This document shows, piece by piece, positions 25,629-33,704 of a stretch of 64,000 bases of DNA. Positions within the stretch are counted from its first letter, which is position 1; every line of letters begins with the position of its first letter. Source of the stretch: Massilia sp. Root133 (GTDB taxonomy: Bacteria; Pseudomonadota; Gammaproteobacteria; Burkholderiales; Burkholderiaceae_D). Made by a program: the position numbers and the translations under genes. The notes beneath the pieces are model-generated. The model was not told the origin of the DNA, made no database searches, and was given only the letters and a program-made list of their open reading frames with translations. Location: NCBI RefSeq assembly GCF_001426525.1, contig NZ_LMEW01000034.1:140190-204189 (forward strand), written 5' to 3'.

Positions 25629-27188
25629 ATGAGAGATCTGGGGGGATTGGGAGAAAGTGTTTTTAGCCAATGGTGCGCTAGCGCCGGACTTACCGCCAAC
25701 GGTTCCAACGTTGATAAAACAGGTTGGGACTTCCTCGTCGAATTCGACTACCACTCGAAGCCTAGCTTGGAACTATCCACCGTCCACGAAGCGGCCTTCG
25801 AATGCAAAGTCCAAGTCAAAGCCACGGACAAGCAAGCGCGCAAGCTCTCGATTAAATTATCTAATTTGAAGCGCTTAGTAACCGCATCCATGCCGGCCTT
25901 CATTATCTTCATCGAATTCGACGGCAAAGAATCCCCGCAGCGCGCATTTTTGGTCCACGTGGACGAAGCAATGTCCCTCGAAATTCTCCGAAGATTGCAC
26001 GACGCCGAGCACAGTGGCGAAACGCATCTGCTGCACAAAAAGACGATGACGGTAAAGTACGGCGAGTCTCACTTACTTGACAGTCCTTCTGGGGTATGTT
26101 TGAAGGGCGCAATGCTTGCACACATGGGCCCAAACATGTCGGCGTATGTAGCGAAAAAGAACGCCCATCTAAACGCGGCGGGTTTTGATGAGGGCTTCGC
26201 ACAGTTGACGATATCGGCAGTGGGAACCGAGCAGATCTCGAAACTCATAGACATGTCGCTTGGACTCGCCGTGAACGCGGACATCTCGAGCATGGTGGCT
26301 GTCAAACAGCGGTTTGGCAAGAAAAATCGCATCCCCTTTGTCAGCGAAGAAAACGTCAAATTAGGAATGCCCGACCTCAAGCCAAAGCTTGAGGGATTTA
26401 TCAAATTTAAGGCGGACAAGCTCGGACCTTCCTTGACCTTCCCCGCAAAGTTATATATTTCGCCCTTCAACACCATGGTTCCAGAGTCAATGCGAAGGGG
26501 ACGGATCGCCGTCGAATTCTTAGATCTCGTTTTTAATCCGTTCGCGAACGAGTCGACTTACACTTTTTCATTCGATGACAAATCCTTGAGTTTACCAATA
26601 CTACGGGATGGCTTGAAGTTAATGAAACTGTTATCAATTCCTGGGCAAACCATCTTCTCAGAACTAATAGTGAACCACACACCAGCGATGCAGTTTCAGA
26701 TCGCTAGCCCCGGCACGCCGTTCCGGCTGAGTTCCGAGCTCGAGGCCGTTGAGGCCGGCGCAAATATACTTTCACTGCTCGACATTTCCAGCAGCATAAT
26801 GATGTCCTTAGCGCAAGCATCGCGCAATGCCTCTCGGCTGATTGAAATGGACAATGTGCTTCGCGCAGAAGCCAACCAGTTCAAGCTCGACATCCCTCTC
26901 GACAACGCTCCTATCCCAAATGGCAAACGGTTGGCCTGCCTGTCATTCTTCAGCACCCCGATAGGAGATATTAACGTGGGTGTATTCGTAACCATGATTG
27001 GAAGGCCATTGCCAACTGACAGTGGATACACGCTCCTGTCAGAAGAAAAGAATATCGAACGTGTTGTTATACAAGAGCGTGGAGAAAAAATTGACAGCAG
27101 CGAACTTGTGAGCGCTGCCATCGCGATCGAACAGAAATACGCCGCAGAATATGAAGTAAGAACTCTCTTTGACAAAGCCGATTTCTAG
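25629..27188 (+). CDS. Putative nuclease-fold protein (DUF4365-like N-terminus), unknown function
   Basis: A protein of about 519 residues. The N-terminal 120 residues resemble the DUF4365/PD-(D/E)xK fold: LGGLGESVFSQWC, then GWDFLVEF (candidate catalytic Asp), then ECKVQVKAT with a Q-x-K motif on a beta-strand. The following 400 residues match nothing I know. ATG 25629 stands 12 bases after AAGGA; the in-frame ATG at 25617 touches that site and is less likely. Base composition is visibly more AT-rich than its neighbours, suggesting recent transfer. Position at the right end of a defence-type island suggests a stand-alone restriction or abortive-infection protein; this is inference. Confidence 0.6.
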   Translation: MRDLGGLGESVFSQWCASAGLTANGSNVDKTGWDFLVEFDYHSKPSLELSTVHEAAFECKVQVKATDKQARKLSIKLSNLKRLVTASMPAFIIFIEFDGKESPQRAFLVHVDEAMSLEILRRLHDAEHSGETHLLHKKTMTVKYGESHLLDSPSGVCLKGAMLAHMGPNMSAYVAKKNAHLNAAGFDEGFAQLTISAVGTEQISKLIDMSLGLAVNADISSMVAVKQRFGKKNRIPFVSEENVKLGMPDLKPKLEGFIKFKADKLGPSLTFPAKLYISPFNTMVPESMRRGRIAVEFLDLVFNPFANESTYTFSFDDKSLSLPILRDGLKLMKLLSIPGQTIFSELIVNHTPAMQFQIASPGTPFRLSSELEAVEAGANILSLLDISSSIMMSLAQASRNASRLIEMDNVLRAEANQFKLDIPLDNAPIPNGKRLACLSFFSTPIGDINVGVFVTMIGRPLPTDSGYTLLSEEKNIERVVIQERGEKIDSSELVSAAIAIEQKYAAEYEVRTLFDKADF

Positions 27189-27450
27189 GCTTTATGGGCA
27201 ACGTACGCCAACATGACACCGTCAAAGCGCCCATGTCCGCAACAAAAATGACTGTCGGACGGCATGCATAACGAAGCGGCCCATTCGCGTCTTCAAACGC
27301 TTCGCAGCTCAGATTCAGTTCAAACGTGGGTCGCAGCTCGTCTATAAGCTAGAGCCATAACCTCCTAGTTAGCCCGACAATTGCCAGAACATCTGTGATG
27401 GCCGAGCTTGAGTAATCGCAGCAATTGTGGCTTCAACATCGTATAGACTG
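27189..27450. other. Right edge of the island, no gene
   Basis: No open frame with protein-like composition and no integrase remnant was found between the last island gene and the guaA terminator. Confidence 0.4.
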
Positions 27451-27475
27451 AAAAAGCTCGCCGAAGCGAGCCTTT
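27451..27475 (-). terminator. Terminator of guaA, supplied by the island
   Basis: Minus-strand stem GGCTCGC-TTCG-GCGAGC followed by a run of T (27451-27455). The UUCG tetraloop and U-tract are typical of a rho-independent terminator. Confidence 0.85.
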
Positions 27476-27508
27476 TCAATTCCAAGATAACAATTTCCAG
27501 CAGAAAAC

Positions 27509-27524
27509 CTCACTCCCATTCGAT
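27509..27524. repeat. Right attachment repeat of the island, within the end of guaA
   Basis: Identical 16-base copy of 4375-4390. It covers the codons Ile-Glu-Trp-Glu and stop of the intact guaA gene, so integration kept guaA functional. Confidence 0.85.
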
Positions 27525-29120
27525 CGTCGCCGGCGGTTTCCCCGAAATGTCATACACGACACGGTTAATTCCGCGCACCTCGTTGATGATCCGGTTGGAG
27601 ACCTTGCCCATCAACTCATGCGGCAGATGCGCCCACTGCGCCGTCATGAAGTCCAGCGTCTGCACCGCACGCAGCGCGACGACGTATTCATAGGTGCGGC
27701 CATCGCCCATCACGCCCACCGATTTCACCGGCAGAAACACGGCGAATGCCTGCGACGTCGCCTCATACCAGTTGGTCGGCGCCTTGCCGGCGTCGATGCC
27801 CGGCACGTGCGGCACTTCGAACGGGGTCTTGCGCAGTTCTTCGATGAAGATCGCGTCCGCTTCGCGCAGCAGGTCGGCGTATTCGCGCTTCACTTCGCCG
27901 AGGATGCGCACACCCAGGCCCGGGCCCGGGAACGGGTGGCGGTAGACCATGTCATGCGGCAGGCCCAGGGCGACGCCCAGCTTGCGCACCTCATCCTTGA
28001 ACAGTTCGCGCAGCGGTTCCAGCAACTTGAGGTTCAGCGTTTCCGGCAGGCCGCCCACGTTGTGGTGGCTCTTGATCGTCTGGCCCTTCTTGCCCTTGCC
28101 GGCCGATTCGATCACGTCCGGGTAGATCGTGCCCTGCGCCAGCCAGCGCGCGGCCGTCAGCTGCTTGGCCTGTTCCTGGAACACTTCGACGAATTCGCGG
28201 CCGATGATCTTGCGCTTCTGCTCCGGATCGTTCACGCCGGCCAGGTGGCCCATGAACTGGTCGGATGCGTCGATGCGCAGCACCTTCACGCCAAGGTTCT
28301 TCGAGAACATGTCCATGACCATCTTGCCCTCGTCCTTGCGGAGCAGGCCGTGGTCGACGAAGACGCAGGTCAGCTGGTCGCCGATGGCGCGGTGGATCAG
28401 CGCGGCGGCCACGCTCGAGTCGACGCCGCCCGACAGGCCCAGGATCACTTCATCGCTGCCGACTTGCGCGCGGATCTTCTCGACGGCCTCGCTGATGTAG
28501 TCCGGCATGTTCCAGTCGCTCTTGCAGCCGCAGATCTCGTGCACGAAGCGGCCGATGATGGCTTCGCCCTGCGTCGTGTGCGTGACCTCCGGGTGGAATT
28601 GCAGCGCGTAGAAGCCGCGCTCCTCGTCGGCCATGGCGGCGATCGGGCAGCTCGGCGTCGAGCCCATCAGCTTGAAGCCCTGCGGCATGTCGAGGACCTT
28701 GTCGCCGTGGCTCATCCAGACCTTCAGCATGCCGTGGCCTTCGTCCGTGACGAAGTCGTTGATGCCGTTCAGCAGTTTCGTATGGCCGCGGGCGCGCACC
28801 TCGGCGTAGCCGAATTCGCGGACTTTGCCGTTCTCGACCTTGCCGCCCAGTTGCGCGGCCATCGTCTGCATGCCGTAGCAGATGCCCAGCACGGGCACGC
28901 CCAGTTCGAACACGGCCTGCGGGGCGCGCGGCGAATCGCCTTCCAGCGTGGAGTTGTGGCTGCCGGACAGGATCACGCCCGAGGCGCCGTAGTTGCGGAC
29001 GAAATCGTCGCCGATGTCGTAGGGATAGACCTCGGAGAACACGCCGGCGTCGCGCACGCGGCGGGCGATCAGTTGGGTGACCTGGGAACCGAAGTCGAGG
29101 ATGAGGATTTTCGAGTGCAT
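27510..29120 (-). CDS. guaA: GMP synthase (glutamine-hydrolysing)
   Basis: Converts XMP to GMP using glutamine and ATP. The 536-residue product starts at the ATG at 29120 (MHSKILILDFGSQ), the usual start; an upstream in-frame extension to 29234 lacks family similarity. Domains in order: class I glutamine amidotransferase with nucleophile Cys81 in GICYGMQ and HPEVTHT, ATP-pyrophosphatase with LSGGVDSS, and the GMP synthetase C-terminal dimerisation domain ending TIEWE. It follows guaB on the same strand with 52 bases containing a hairpin. The last codons coincide with the island attachment repeat, so the final residues were restored by the incoming element. Confidence 0.98.
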   Translation of the reverse strand: MHSKILILDFGSQVTQLIARRVRDAGVFSEVYPYDIGDDFVRNYGASGVILSGSHNSTLEGDSPRAPQAVFELGVPVLGICYGMQTMAAQLGGKVENGKVREFGYAEVRARGHTKLLNGINDFVTDEGHGMLKVWMSHGDKVLDMPQGFKLMGSTPSCPIAAMADEERGFYALQFHPEVTHTTQGEAIIGRFVHEICGCKSDWNMPDYISEAVEKIRAQVGSDEVILGLSGGVDSSVAAALIHRAIGDQLTCVFVDHGLLRKDEGKMVMDMFSKNLGVKVLRIDASDQFMGHLAGVNDPEQKRKIIGREFVEVFQEQAKQLTAARWLAQGTIYPDVIESAGKGKKGQTIKSHHNVGGLPETLNLKLLEPLRELFKDEVRKLGVALGLPHDMVYRHPFPGPGLGVRILGEVKREYADLLREADAIFIEELRKTPFEVPHVPGIDAGKAPTNWYEATSQAFAVFLPVKSVGVMGDGRTYEYVVALRAVQTLDFMTAQWAHLPHELMGKVSNRIINEVRGINRVVYDISGKPPATIEWE

Positions 29121-29139
29121 GTAATTTGACGTTGTATGC

Positions 29140-29164
29140 AAAAACGCGGCCCGCAGGCCGCGTT
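29140..29164 (-). terminator. Hairpin between guaB and guaA
   Basis: Minus-strand stem aacgcggcc-tgc-gggccgcgtt followed by TTT. It could end or attenuate guaB transcription before guaA. Confidence 0.6.
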
Positions 29165-29172
29165 GAAGGAAC

Positions 29173-30633
29173 TTATTCGGTACGGTAGTTCGGCGCTTCT
29201 TTGGTGATCTGCACGTCGTGCACGTGCGATTCACGCATGCCGGCCGACGTGATCTCGACGAACTCCGCCTTCTCGCGCAGTTCTTCGATCGTCGCGCAAC
29301 CGCAGTAGCCCATCGACTGGCGCACGCCGCCGACCAGCTGGTAGATGATCGCCAGCACGCTGCCCTTGTAAGCGACGCGGCCTTCGATGCCTTCCGGCAC
29401 GAACTTGTCGGCCTTGCTCGACGCTTCCTGGAAGTAGCGGTCGGCGGAACCTTCGGCCATCGCGCCCAGCGAACCCATGCCGCGGTAGCCCTTGTAGCTG
29501 CGGCCCTGGTACAGGATCACTTCGCCCGGCGCTTCTTCCGTGCCGGCGAACATCGAACCCATCATGACGGTGTGCGCGCCGGCGGCCAGCGCCTTCGAGA
29601 TGTCGCCCGAGTAGCGGATGCCGCCGTCGGCGATGCACGGCACGCCCGTGCCGGCCAGCGCTTCGGCCACATTCGAGATCGCGGTGATCTGCGGCACGCC
29701 CACGCCGGCCACGATACGCGTCGTGCAGATGGAGCCCGGGCCGATGCCGACTTTCACTGCATCGGCGCCCGCTTCCACCAGCGCGCGTGCGGCGGCGGCC
29801 GTCGCGATGTTGCCGCCGATGACGTCCACGTGCGGGTACGTCGTCTTGATCCATTTCACGCGGTCGAGGATGCCTTGCGAGTGGCCGTGCGCCGTGTCGA
29901 CCACCAGCACGTCGACGCCGGCTTTCACCAGCAGGTCCACGCGTTCCTTGTCCTTGTCGCCCACGCCGACGGCCGCGCCGACGATCAGCTTGCCCTGCGC
30001 ATCCTTCGACGCGTTCGGGTGCTCGTGCGACTTCAGGATGTCCTTGACGGTGATGAGGCCGCGCAGTTCGAACTCGTCGTTGACGACCAGCACGCGTTCC
30101 AGGCGGAACTTGTTCATCAGGCGCTTGGCCTCGTCCGTGCCGGCGTCTTCCTTGACGTACACGAGCTTGTCGCGCGGGGTCATCTTGGCGCGCGCCTCGG
30201 CGTCCAGGTCCTCTTCGAAACGCAGGTCACGGTTGGTGATGATGCCGACCACCTGCTTGCCCTCCACCACCGGGAACCCGCTGATGCCATGCTGCTGGGC
30301 CAGGGCCAGGACTTCGCGGATCTTCATCGTCGGCGGAATCGTGATCGGGTCGCGCAGCACGCCGGCTTCGAAACGCTTCACACGCGCCACTTCGCGCGCC
30401 TGGTCGGCCGGTCGCAGGTTCTTGTGGATGATGCCGATACCACCTTCCTGGGCCATCGCGATCGCGAGGCGGGCTTCAGTCACGGTGTCCATGGCGGCGG
30501 ACAGCAGCGGAATGTTCAGCGAGATATTCCGGGTCAGCTTGGTGCGCAGTGACGTGTTGGCCGGGAGGACGTTGGAGTAGGCCGGGACGAGCAGCACGTC
30601 ATCGAACGTGAGTGCTTTCTGGAGGAGACGCAT
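29173..30633 (-). CDS. guaB: Inosine-5'-monophosphate dehydrogenase
   Basis: Oxidises IMP to XMP with NAD, the committed step of guanine nucleotide synthesis; the next gene, guaA, does the following step. At 486 residues it has the usual length. Features: N-terminal TIM-barrel start FDDVLLVPAYS, two CBS domains at about 95-210 (ITNRDLRFE, LITVKDILK), the catalytic cysteine loop GPGSICTTRIV and the phosphate-binding GGIRYSGDISKA and MGSMFAGTEEAPGE. A TATAAT-type promoter lies 30 bases upstream. Confidence 0.98.
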   Translation of the reverse strand: MRLLQKALTFDDVLLVPAYSNVLPANTSLRTKLTRNISLNIPLLSAAMDTVTEARLAIAMAQEGGIGIIHKNLRPADQAREVARVKRFEAGVLRDPITIPPTMKIREVLALAQQHGISGFPVVEGKQVVGIITNRDLRFEEDLDAEARAKMTPRDKLVYVKEDAGTDEAKRLMNKFRLERVLVVNDEFELRGLITVKDILKSHEHPNASKDAQGKLIVGAAVGVGDKDKERVDLLVKAGVDVLVVDTAHGHSQGILDRVKWIKTTYPHVDVIGGNIATAAAARALVEAGADAVKVGIGPGSICTTRIVAGVGVPQITAISNVAEALAGTGVPCIADGGIRYSGDISKALAAGAHTVMMGSMFAGTEEAPGEVILYQGRSYKGYRGMGSLGAMAEGSADRYFQEASSKADKFVPEGIEGRVAYKGSVLAIIYQLVGGVRQSMGYCGCATIEELREKAEFVEITSAGMRESHVHDVQITKEAPNYRTE

Positions 30634-30661
30634 AGTTTATTTCCTATAGGCGCAAAAGCGA

Positions 30662-30692
30662 ATTATACAGAAACTCCAGGAAAACGTCGCAA
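30662..30692 (-). promoter_or_regulatory. Probable sigma-70 promoter of guaB
   Basis: Minus strand has a perfect TATAAT (complement of 30662-30667) and a TTGCGA at 30687-30692, with a rather long 19-base spacer. It is placed about 30 bases before the guaB start. Confidence 0.5.
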
Positions 30693-30766
30693 GCTTGGCA
30701 AAAAACGACTGAAATCACCCATGACCGGCGATTGACAGTGGCCGTCCGGCATGGCGAAATCGGACC

Positions 30767-31234
30767 ATGAACCGTTACTCTCTCCTGCTGCTGGCGGCCG
30801 TCGCCGTGTCCGCGCCCGCCCTCGCCCAGTACTCCTGGATCGACGACCACGGCACCCGCGTGTTTTCGGACCGCCCGCCGCCGCCCGGCACGCCGCCGGC
30901 GCGCATCCTGAAAACGCCGCGCGGCGCGGCGTCGACCGAGGCCACGCCAGCCGAGGCCACCAGGCCCACGGCCCCCACCCTGGCCGACCGCGACGCCGAC
31001 TTCCGCAAGCGCGCGGCCGAGCGCGAAGCGGACGAGCGCAAGGTCGAGCAGGACGCGCAGCGCAAGGCCGACAACGACGCGCAATGCGCCGCGGCCCGCC
31101 GCAGCGAGGTCGTGCTGACGTCGGGCGTGCGCATCGCGGACATGGATGACAAAGGGGAGCGCGTCTTCGTGACGGACGAAGAAAAGGCGCGCCGGCTGGT
31201 GCAGGTCCGGCGCGTGCTGGCCGGATGCCGTTGA
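30767..31234 (+). CDS. Secreted DUF4124-domain protein
   Basis: A 155-residue protein with a signal peptide (NRYSLLLLAAVAVSAPALA-Q), then the DUF4124 beta-hairpin YSWIDDHGTRVFSDRPPPPGTP, a Pro/Thr/Ala linker, a charged coiled-coil-like helix (FRKRAAEREADERKVEQD) and a C-terminal region with Cys pairs. DUF4124 proteins are common periplasmic proteins of beta- and gammaproteobacteria with no fixed function. It is transcribed divergently from guaB and converges with ratB. Confidence 0.85.
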   Translation: MNRYSLLLLAAVAVSAPALAQYSWIDDHGTRVFSDRPPPPGTPPARILKTPRGAASTEATPAEATRPTAPTLADRDADFRKRAAEREADERKVEQDAQRKADNDAQCAAARRSEVVLTSGVRIADMDDKGERVFVTDEEKARRLVQVRRVLAGCR

Positions 31235-31238
31235 CGCG

Positions 31239-31538
31239 TCAGGCAGCCGCCTGCTTCTTGGCCGCGCGCTTGCGCCGCGAATCCTTCGGGTCGGCCACGA
31301 GCGGGCGATAGATTTCCACGCGGTCACGGTCGCGCAGCGCGGTCTCCAGCGTCTTCTTCTTGCCGTAGATGCCCACCGGCTGAGTCACGAGATTGATGTC
31401 CGGGAACGCCGCCAGCACGCCGCTCTGCTCGATCGCCTGCCCGACCGTCGTGCCGGGTGCGACACGCAGCGGCCGGATGAACTCGTTCTGCGGCAGCGCG
31501 TACATGACGTAGACTTGCAATTCCGCCTGCTCAGCCAT
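31239..31538 (-). CDS. ratB: RatB/RnfH-family ubiquitin-like protein
   Basis: A 99-residue beta-grasp protein of the UPF0125/RnfH family: VYVMYALPQNEF, VGQAIEQSGVLAAFP, VGIYGKKKTLETALRDRDRVEIYRPL and a basic tail KDSRRKRAAKK. In many proteobacteria it is the companion of ratA next to smpB, as here. Its start overlaps the end of ratA by eight bases. Molecular role is not well established. Confidence 0.92.
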   Translation of the reverse strand: MAEQAELQVYVMYALPQNEFIRPLRVAPGTTVGQAIEQSGVLAAFPDINLVTQPVGIYGKKKTLETALRDRDRVEIYRPLVADPKDSRRKRAAKKQAAA

Positions 31539-31962
31539 AGATCACCTCGGCACGCTTGCAGAACGAATCGACCATCGTGTTGGCGATCATGCCGAACACG
31601 GGTCCGACGAGCTGCTCGAGGATAATGCTCGAGAACTCGTACTGCATGTCGAAGTCGATCTTGCAGGCGTCGGCGCGCAGGGGCTTGAAGCTCCACGTGG
31701 CCTCCAGCATCTTGAAAGGGCCGTCGACGAGATGCATCTTCATCTGGCCCGGACGCTGGTTGTGATTCGATGTGGTGAAGCTCTGCTTGACCCCGTGGAA
31801 GTTGATTTGCAGGCAGGCCACCAGCTTCTCGTCGCTGTGTTCGAGCACTTTGACGCCGCTACACCAGGGAAGGAATTTCGGATAGTCCTCGACTTTTGCG
31901 ACCAGATCGAACATCTGTTCCGCGCTGTACCCGAGGAAAACTGATTTGTGCACTACTGCCAT
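31531..31962 (-). CDS. ratA: RatA-family START-like protein
   Basis: A 143-residue coenzyme Q-binding/START-like protein (VHKSVFLGYSAEQMFDLV, YPKFLPWCSGV, FSSIILEQLVGPVFGMIANTMVDSFCKRAEVIYG). E. coli RatA was reported to block 70S formation, while related proteins bind ubiquinone, so function may be respiratory. It is transcribed away from smpB and overlaps ratB. Confidence 0.93.
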   Translation of the reverse strand: MAVVHKSVFLGYSAEQMFDLVAKVEDYPKFLPWCSGVKVLEHSDEKLVACLQINFHGVKQSFTTSNHNQRPGQMKMHLVDGPFKMLEATWSFKPLRADACKIDFDMQYEFSSIILEQLVGPVFGMIANTMVDSFCKRAEVIYG

Positions 31963-32063
31963 TGGTCAACCGTTTGTTATGATGTTGGTTACGTTGCGTC
32001 GCGCTCGACATTTCAGAAGCGCGACGACGGTAGTTTAACCGACGCGCGGAAATTAGCGATTTC

Positions 32064-32513
32064 ATGAGTATTATTGACAATAAAAAAGCCTTTTTCGACT
32101 ACTTCATCGAGGACCGCTACGAGGCCGGCCTCGTACTGGAAGGGTGGGAAGTGAAGGCGATCCGCGACGGCCGCGTGCAGATCAAGGAAGCGTACGTCGT
32201 CGTGCGCAACGGCGAACTGTACCTGTTCGGCGCGCACATCAGCGCCCTCACGACCGCCTCCGCCTGGAGCCATCCGGAAGCCCTGCGCACGCGCAAGCTG
32301 TTGCTGCACAAGGCCGAGATCGACAAGCTGGTCGGCAAGGTCGAGCGGTCCGGCTACACCCTCGTCCCGCTCAACCTGCACTTCAAGGGCGGCCGTGTGA
32401 AATGCGAAGTCGGCCTCGCCAAGGGCAAGAAACAGCACGACAAGCGCGACACGGAGAAAGACCGCGACGCCAAGCGCGAGGTCGAGAAGGCGATGAAGCA
32501 GCATCGCCGCTGA
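32064..32513 (+). CDS. smpB: SsrA-binding protein SmpB
   Basis: Binds tmRNA and delivers it to stalled ribosomes. The 149-residue product has the family signatures LEGWEVKAIRDGRVQIKEAYV, LFGAHISAL, HPEALRTRKLLLHK and YTLVPLNLHFKGGRVKCEVGLAKGKKQHDKRDTEKDRDAKREV. It is divergent from ratAB, the usual proteobacterial arrangement. The tmRNA gene is not in the window. Confidence 0.97.
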   Translation: MSIIDNKKAFFDYFIEDRYEAGLVLEGWEVKAIRDGRVQIKEAYVVVRNGELYLFGAHISALTTASAWSHPEALRTRKLLLHKAEIDKLVGKVERSGYTLVPLNLHFKGGRVKCEVGLAKGKKQHDKRDTEKDRDAKREVEKAMKQHRR

Positions 32514-32558
32514 GGCTGGCGCCGCGTGGCGCCGTCGCCCGGCCCACGCGTGCGTGCA

Positions 32559-32963
32559 TTAGTAGTTCCGCCTGATATTGACGTTCGGCTCTGGCGTCGC
32601 GTCTACCCCGATCGATGTATCGTCGTCGGTCTTCAAGCGGCGGTCGTGTGACTTGTCCCGCATGATTTCGTTCTGCTCCTCACGCTTCTGCGCCTCATAC
32701 CCTTTTTGCGCTTCTCTTTGGTTCCGGTCCTGTTCCTGCTGAGAGTAGGTTCTTTCATCCTTTGGAAAAATGTCGATTTTCGATCCGGACTGGGTCGATC
32801 CGGAGTCGCTGGATCCAGACTGGGCTGAATCGGAATTCGATGATCCAGACTGGGCCGGCTCGGACTGAGCCGGCTCGGACTGCGTACCTGATTCTGTCTG
32901 CGCGTTTGCAATACCCATCATTGCGAGCGACAAGACGAACACACCCCGTTTTTCGAGCATCAT
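32559..32963 (-). CDS. Secreted Gln/Ser-rich repeat protein, unknown
   Basis: A 134-residue protein with signal peptide (MMLEKRGVFVLSLAMMGIANA-Q) and a low-complexity stretch of short repeats built from QSEPA and QSGSS/DSGS at about 25-60, followed by a charged region (KDERTYSQQEQDRNQREAQK). AGGAGG stands five bases before the ATG at 32963. No family recognised; the repeats suggest an unstructured periplasmic segment. Confidence 0.7.
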   Translation of the reverse strand: MMLEKRGVFVLSLAMMGIANAQTESGTQSEPAQSEPAQSGSSNSDSAQSGSSDSGSTQSGSKIDIFPKDERTYSQQEQDRNQREAQKGYEAQKREEQNEIMRDKSHDRRLKTDDDTSIGVDATPEPNVNIRRNY

Positions 32964-33103
32964 GACGTCCTCCTGTGATTGACCCGAATTAGACAGGCGC
33001 CGGTAATCCGCGTTCCCGACGGCGTCCTGGCCCGCGATCCCGGCCTTGAAAGGCCACCATGTCGTCGATATCGGAGCAGGTACGAGGGTTTGCCAGGCGC
33101 TGT

Positions 33104-33619
33104 TTAGTGCGGCGTTGCCTCCGGCATGGCCGACGAATGGTGGCTCGTGATCAGCCATTTCCCGCCTTCCCACCGATACGTGAACGTGTAGCGGGCATGG
33201 ACCACCTGCCCCGTCGCGCCGAACGTGAACGTGTACAGGCCGGCGTCCACCGCCGTGTCGCAGGCGATGTCGACGAAGCGCAGGTCGATGACGCCGGACG
33301 GCCGGCTCTCCAGGAAGTGCCTGAAGTAGTCTTCCTTGTCGGCCGGCGTCAGGCGCGGCACGTTCGACACGGTCGGCAACAGGATCGAACGTGCAGCGTA
33401 ATTGGCAACGACCTGGTGCGGATCGCCCGTCTTGAGCGATGCGTTCCAGCGGTCGAACAGCGCGATGATCTCCTGTTCGCTGGCACGCCGGCAGTGCCCG
33501 GGTTGCGCGTCCGGCGCGACCGCCGATCCAGCACAGCCCGCCAAGAAGCAACAGATCGCGGTCGGGATGCCGAGTCCAAAGACCCCGGACGCAAGCGCTT
33601 GGCGTGCGCAGACACGCAT
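33104..33619 (-). CDS. SnoaL-like (NTF2-fold) lipoprotein
   Basis: A 171-residue protein starting at ATG 33619, preceded by AAAGGAG. The signal peptide ends in the lipobox LAGC, so it is probably an outer-membrane or periplasmic lipoprotein. The rest is an NTF2-like domain of the DUF4440/SgcJ type: IIALFDRWNASLKTGDPHQV, VPRLTPADKEDYFRHFLES and YTFTFGATG...KWLITSHHSS. This fold binds small molecules or acts as a simple isomerase; no specific activity can be assigned. Confidence 0.75.
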   Translation of the reverse strand: MRVCARQALASGVFGLGIPTAICCFLAGCAGSAVAPDAQPGHCRRASEQEIIALFDRWNASLKTGDPHQVVANYAARSILLPTVSNVPRLTPADKEDYFRHFLESRPSGVIDLRFVDIACDTAVDAGLYTFTFGATGQVVHARYTFTYRWEGGKWLITSHHSSAMPEATPH

Positions 33620-33704
33620 TGGATGCTCCTTTCGGCGACCATGCCGGTGCATGACAACCGTTGGACAGCACCGATGCTGATCCGTTCCGCGCCCGCGCAG
33701 GGCT

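Noticed and set aside
27189..27509. Integrase remnant beside guaA
   Set aside because: None of the six frames gives recognisable tyrosine recombinase motifs (R..H.xxR..Y).
27618..29129. 503-codon open frame on the plus strand
   Set aside because: Antisense to guaA; composition is His/Arg/Ala/Val-rich as expected from a reversed GC-rich gene.
32514..32558. Terminator after smpB (ggcgccgcgtggcgcc)
   Set aside because: Stem lacks a T run on either strand.
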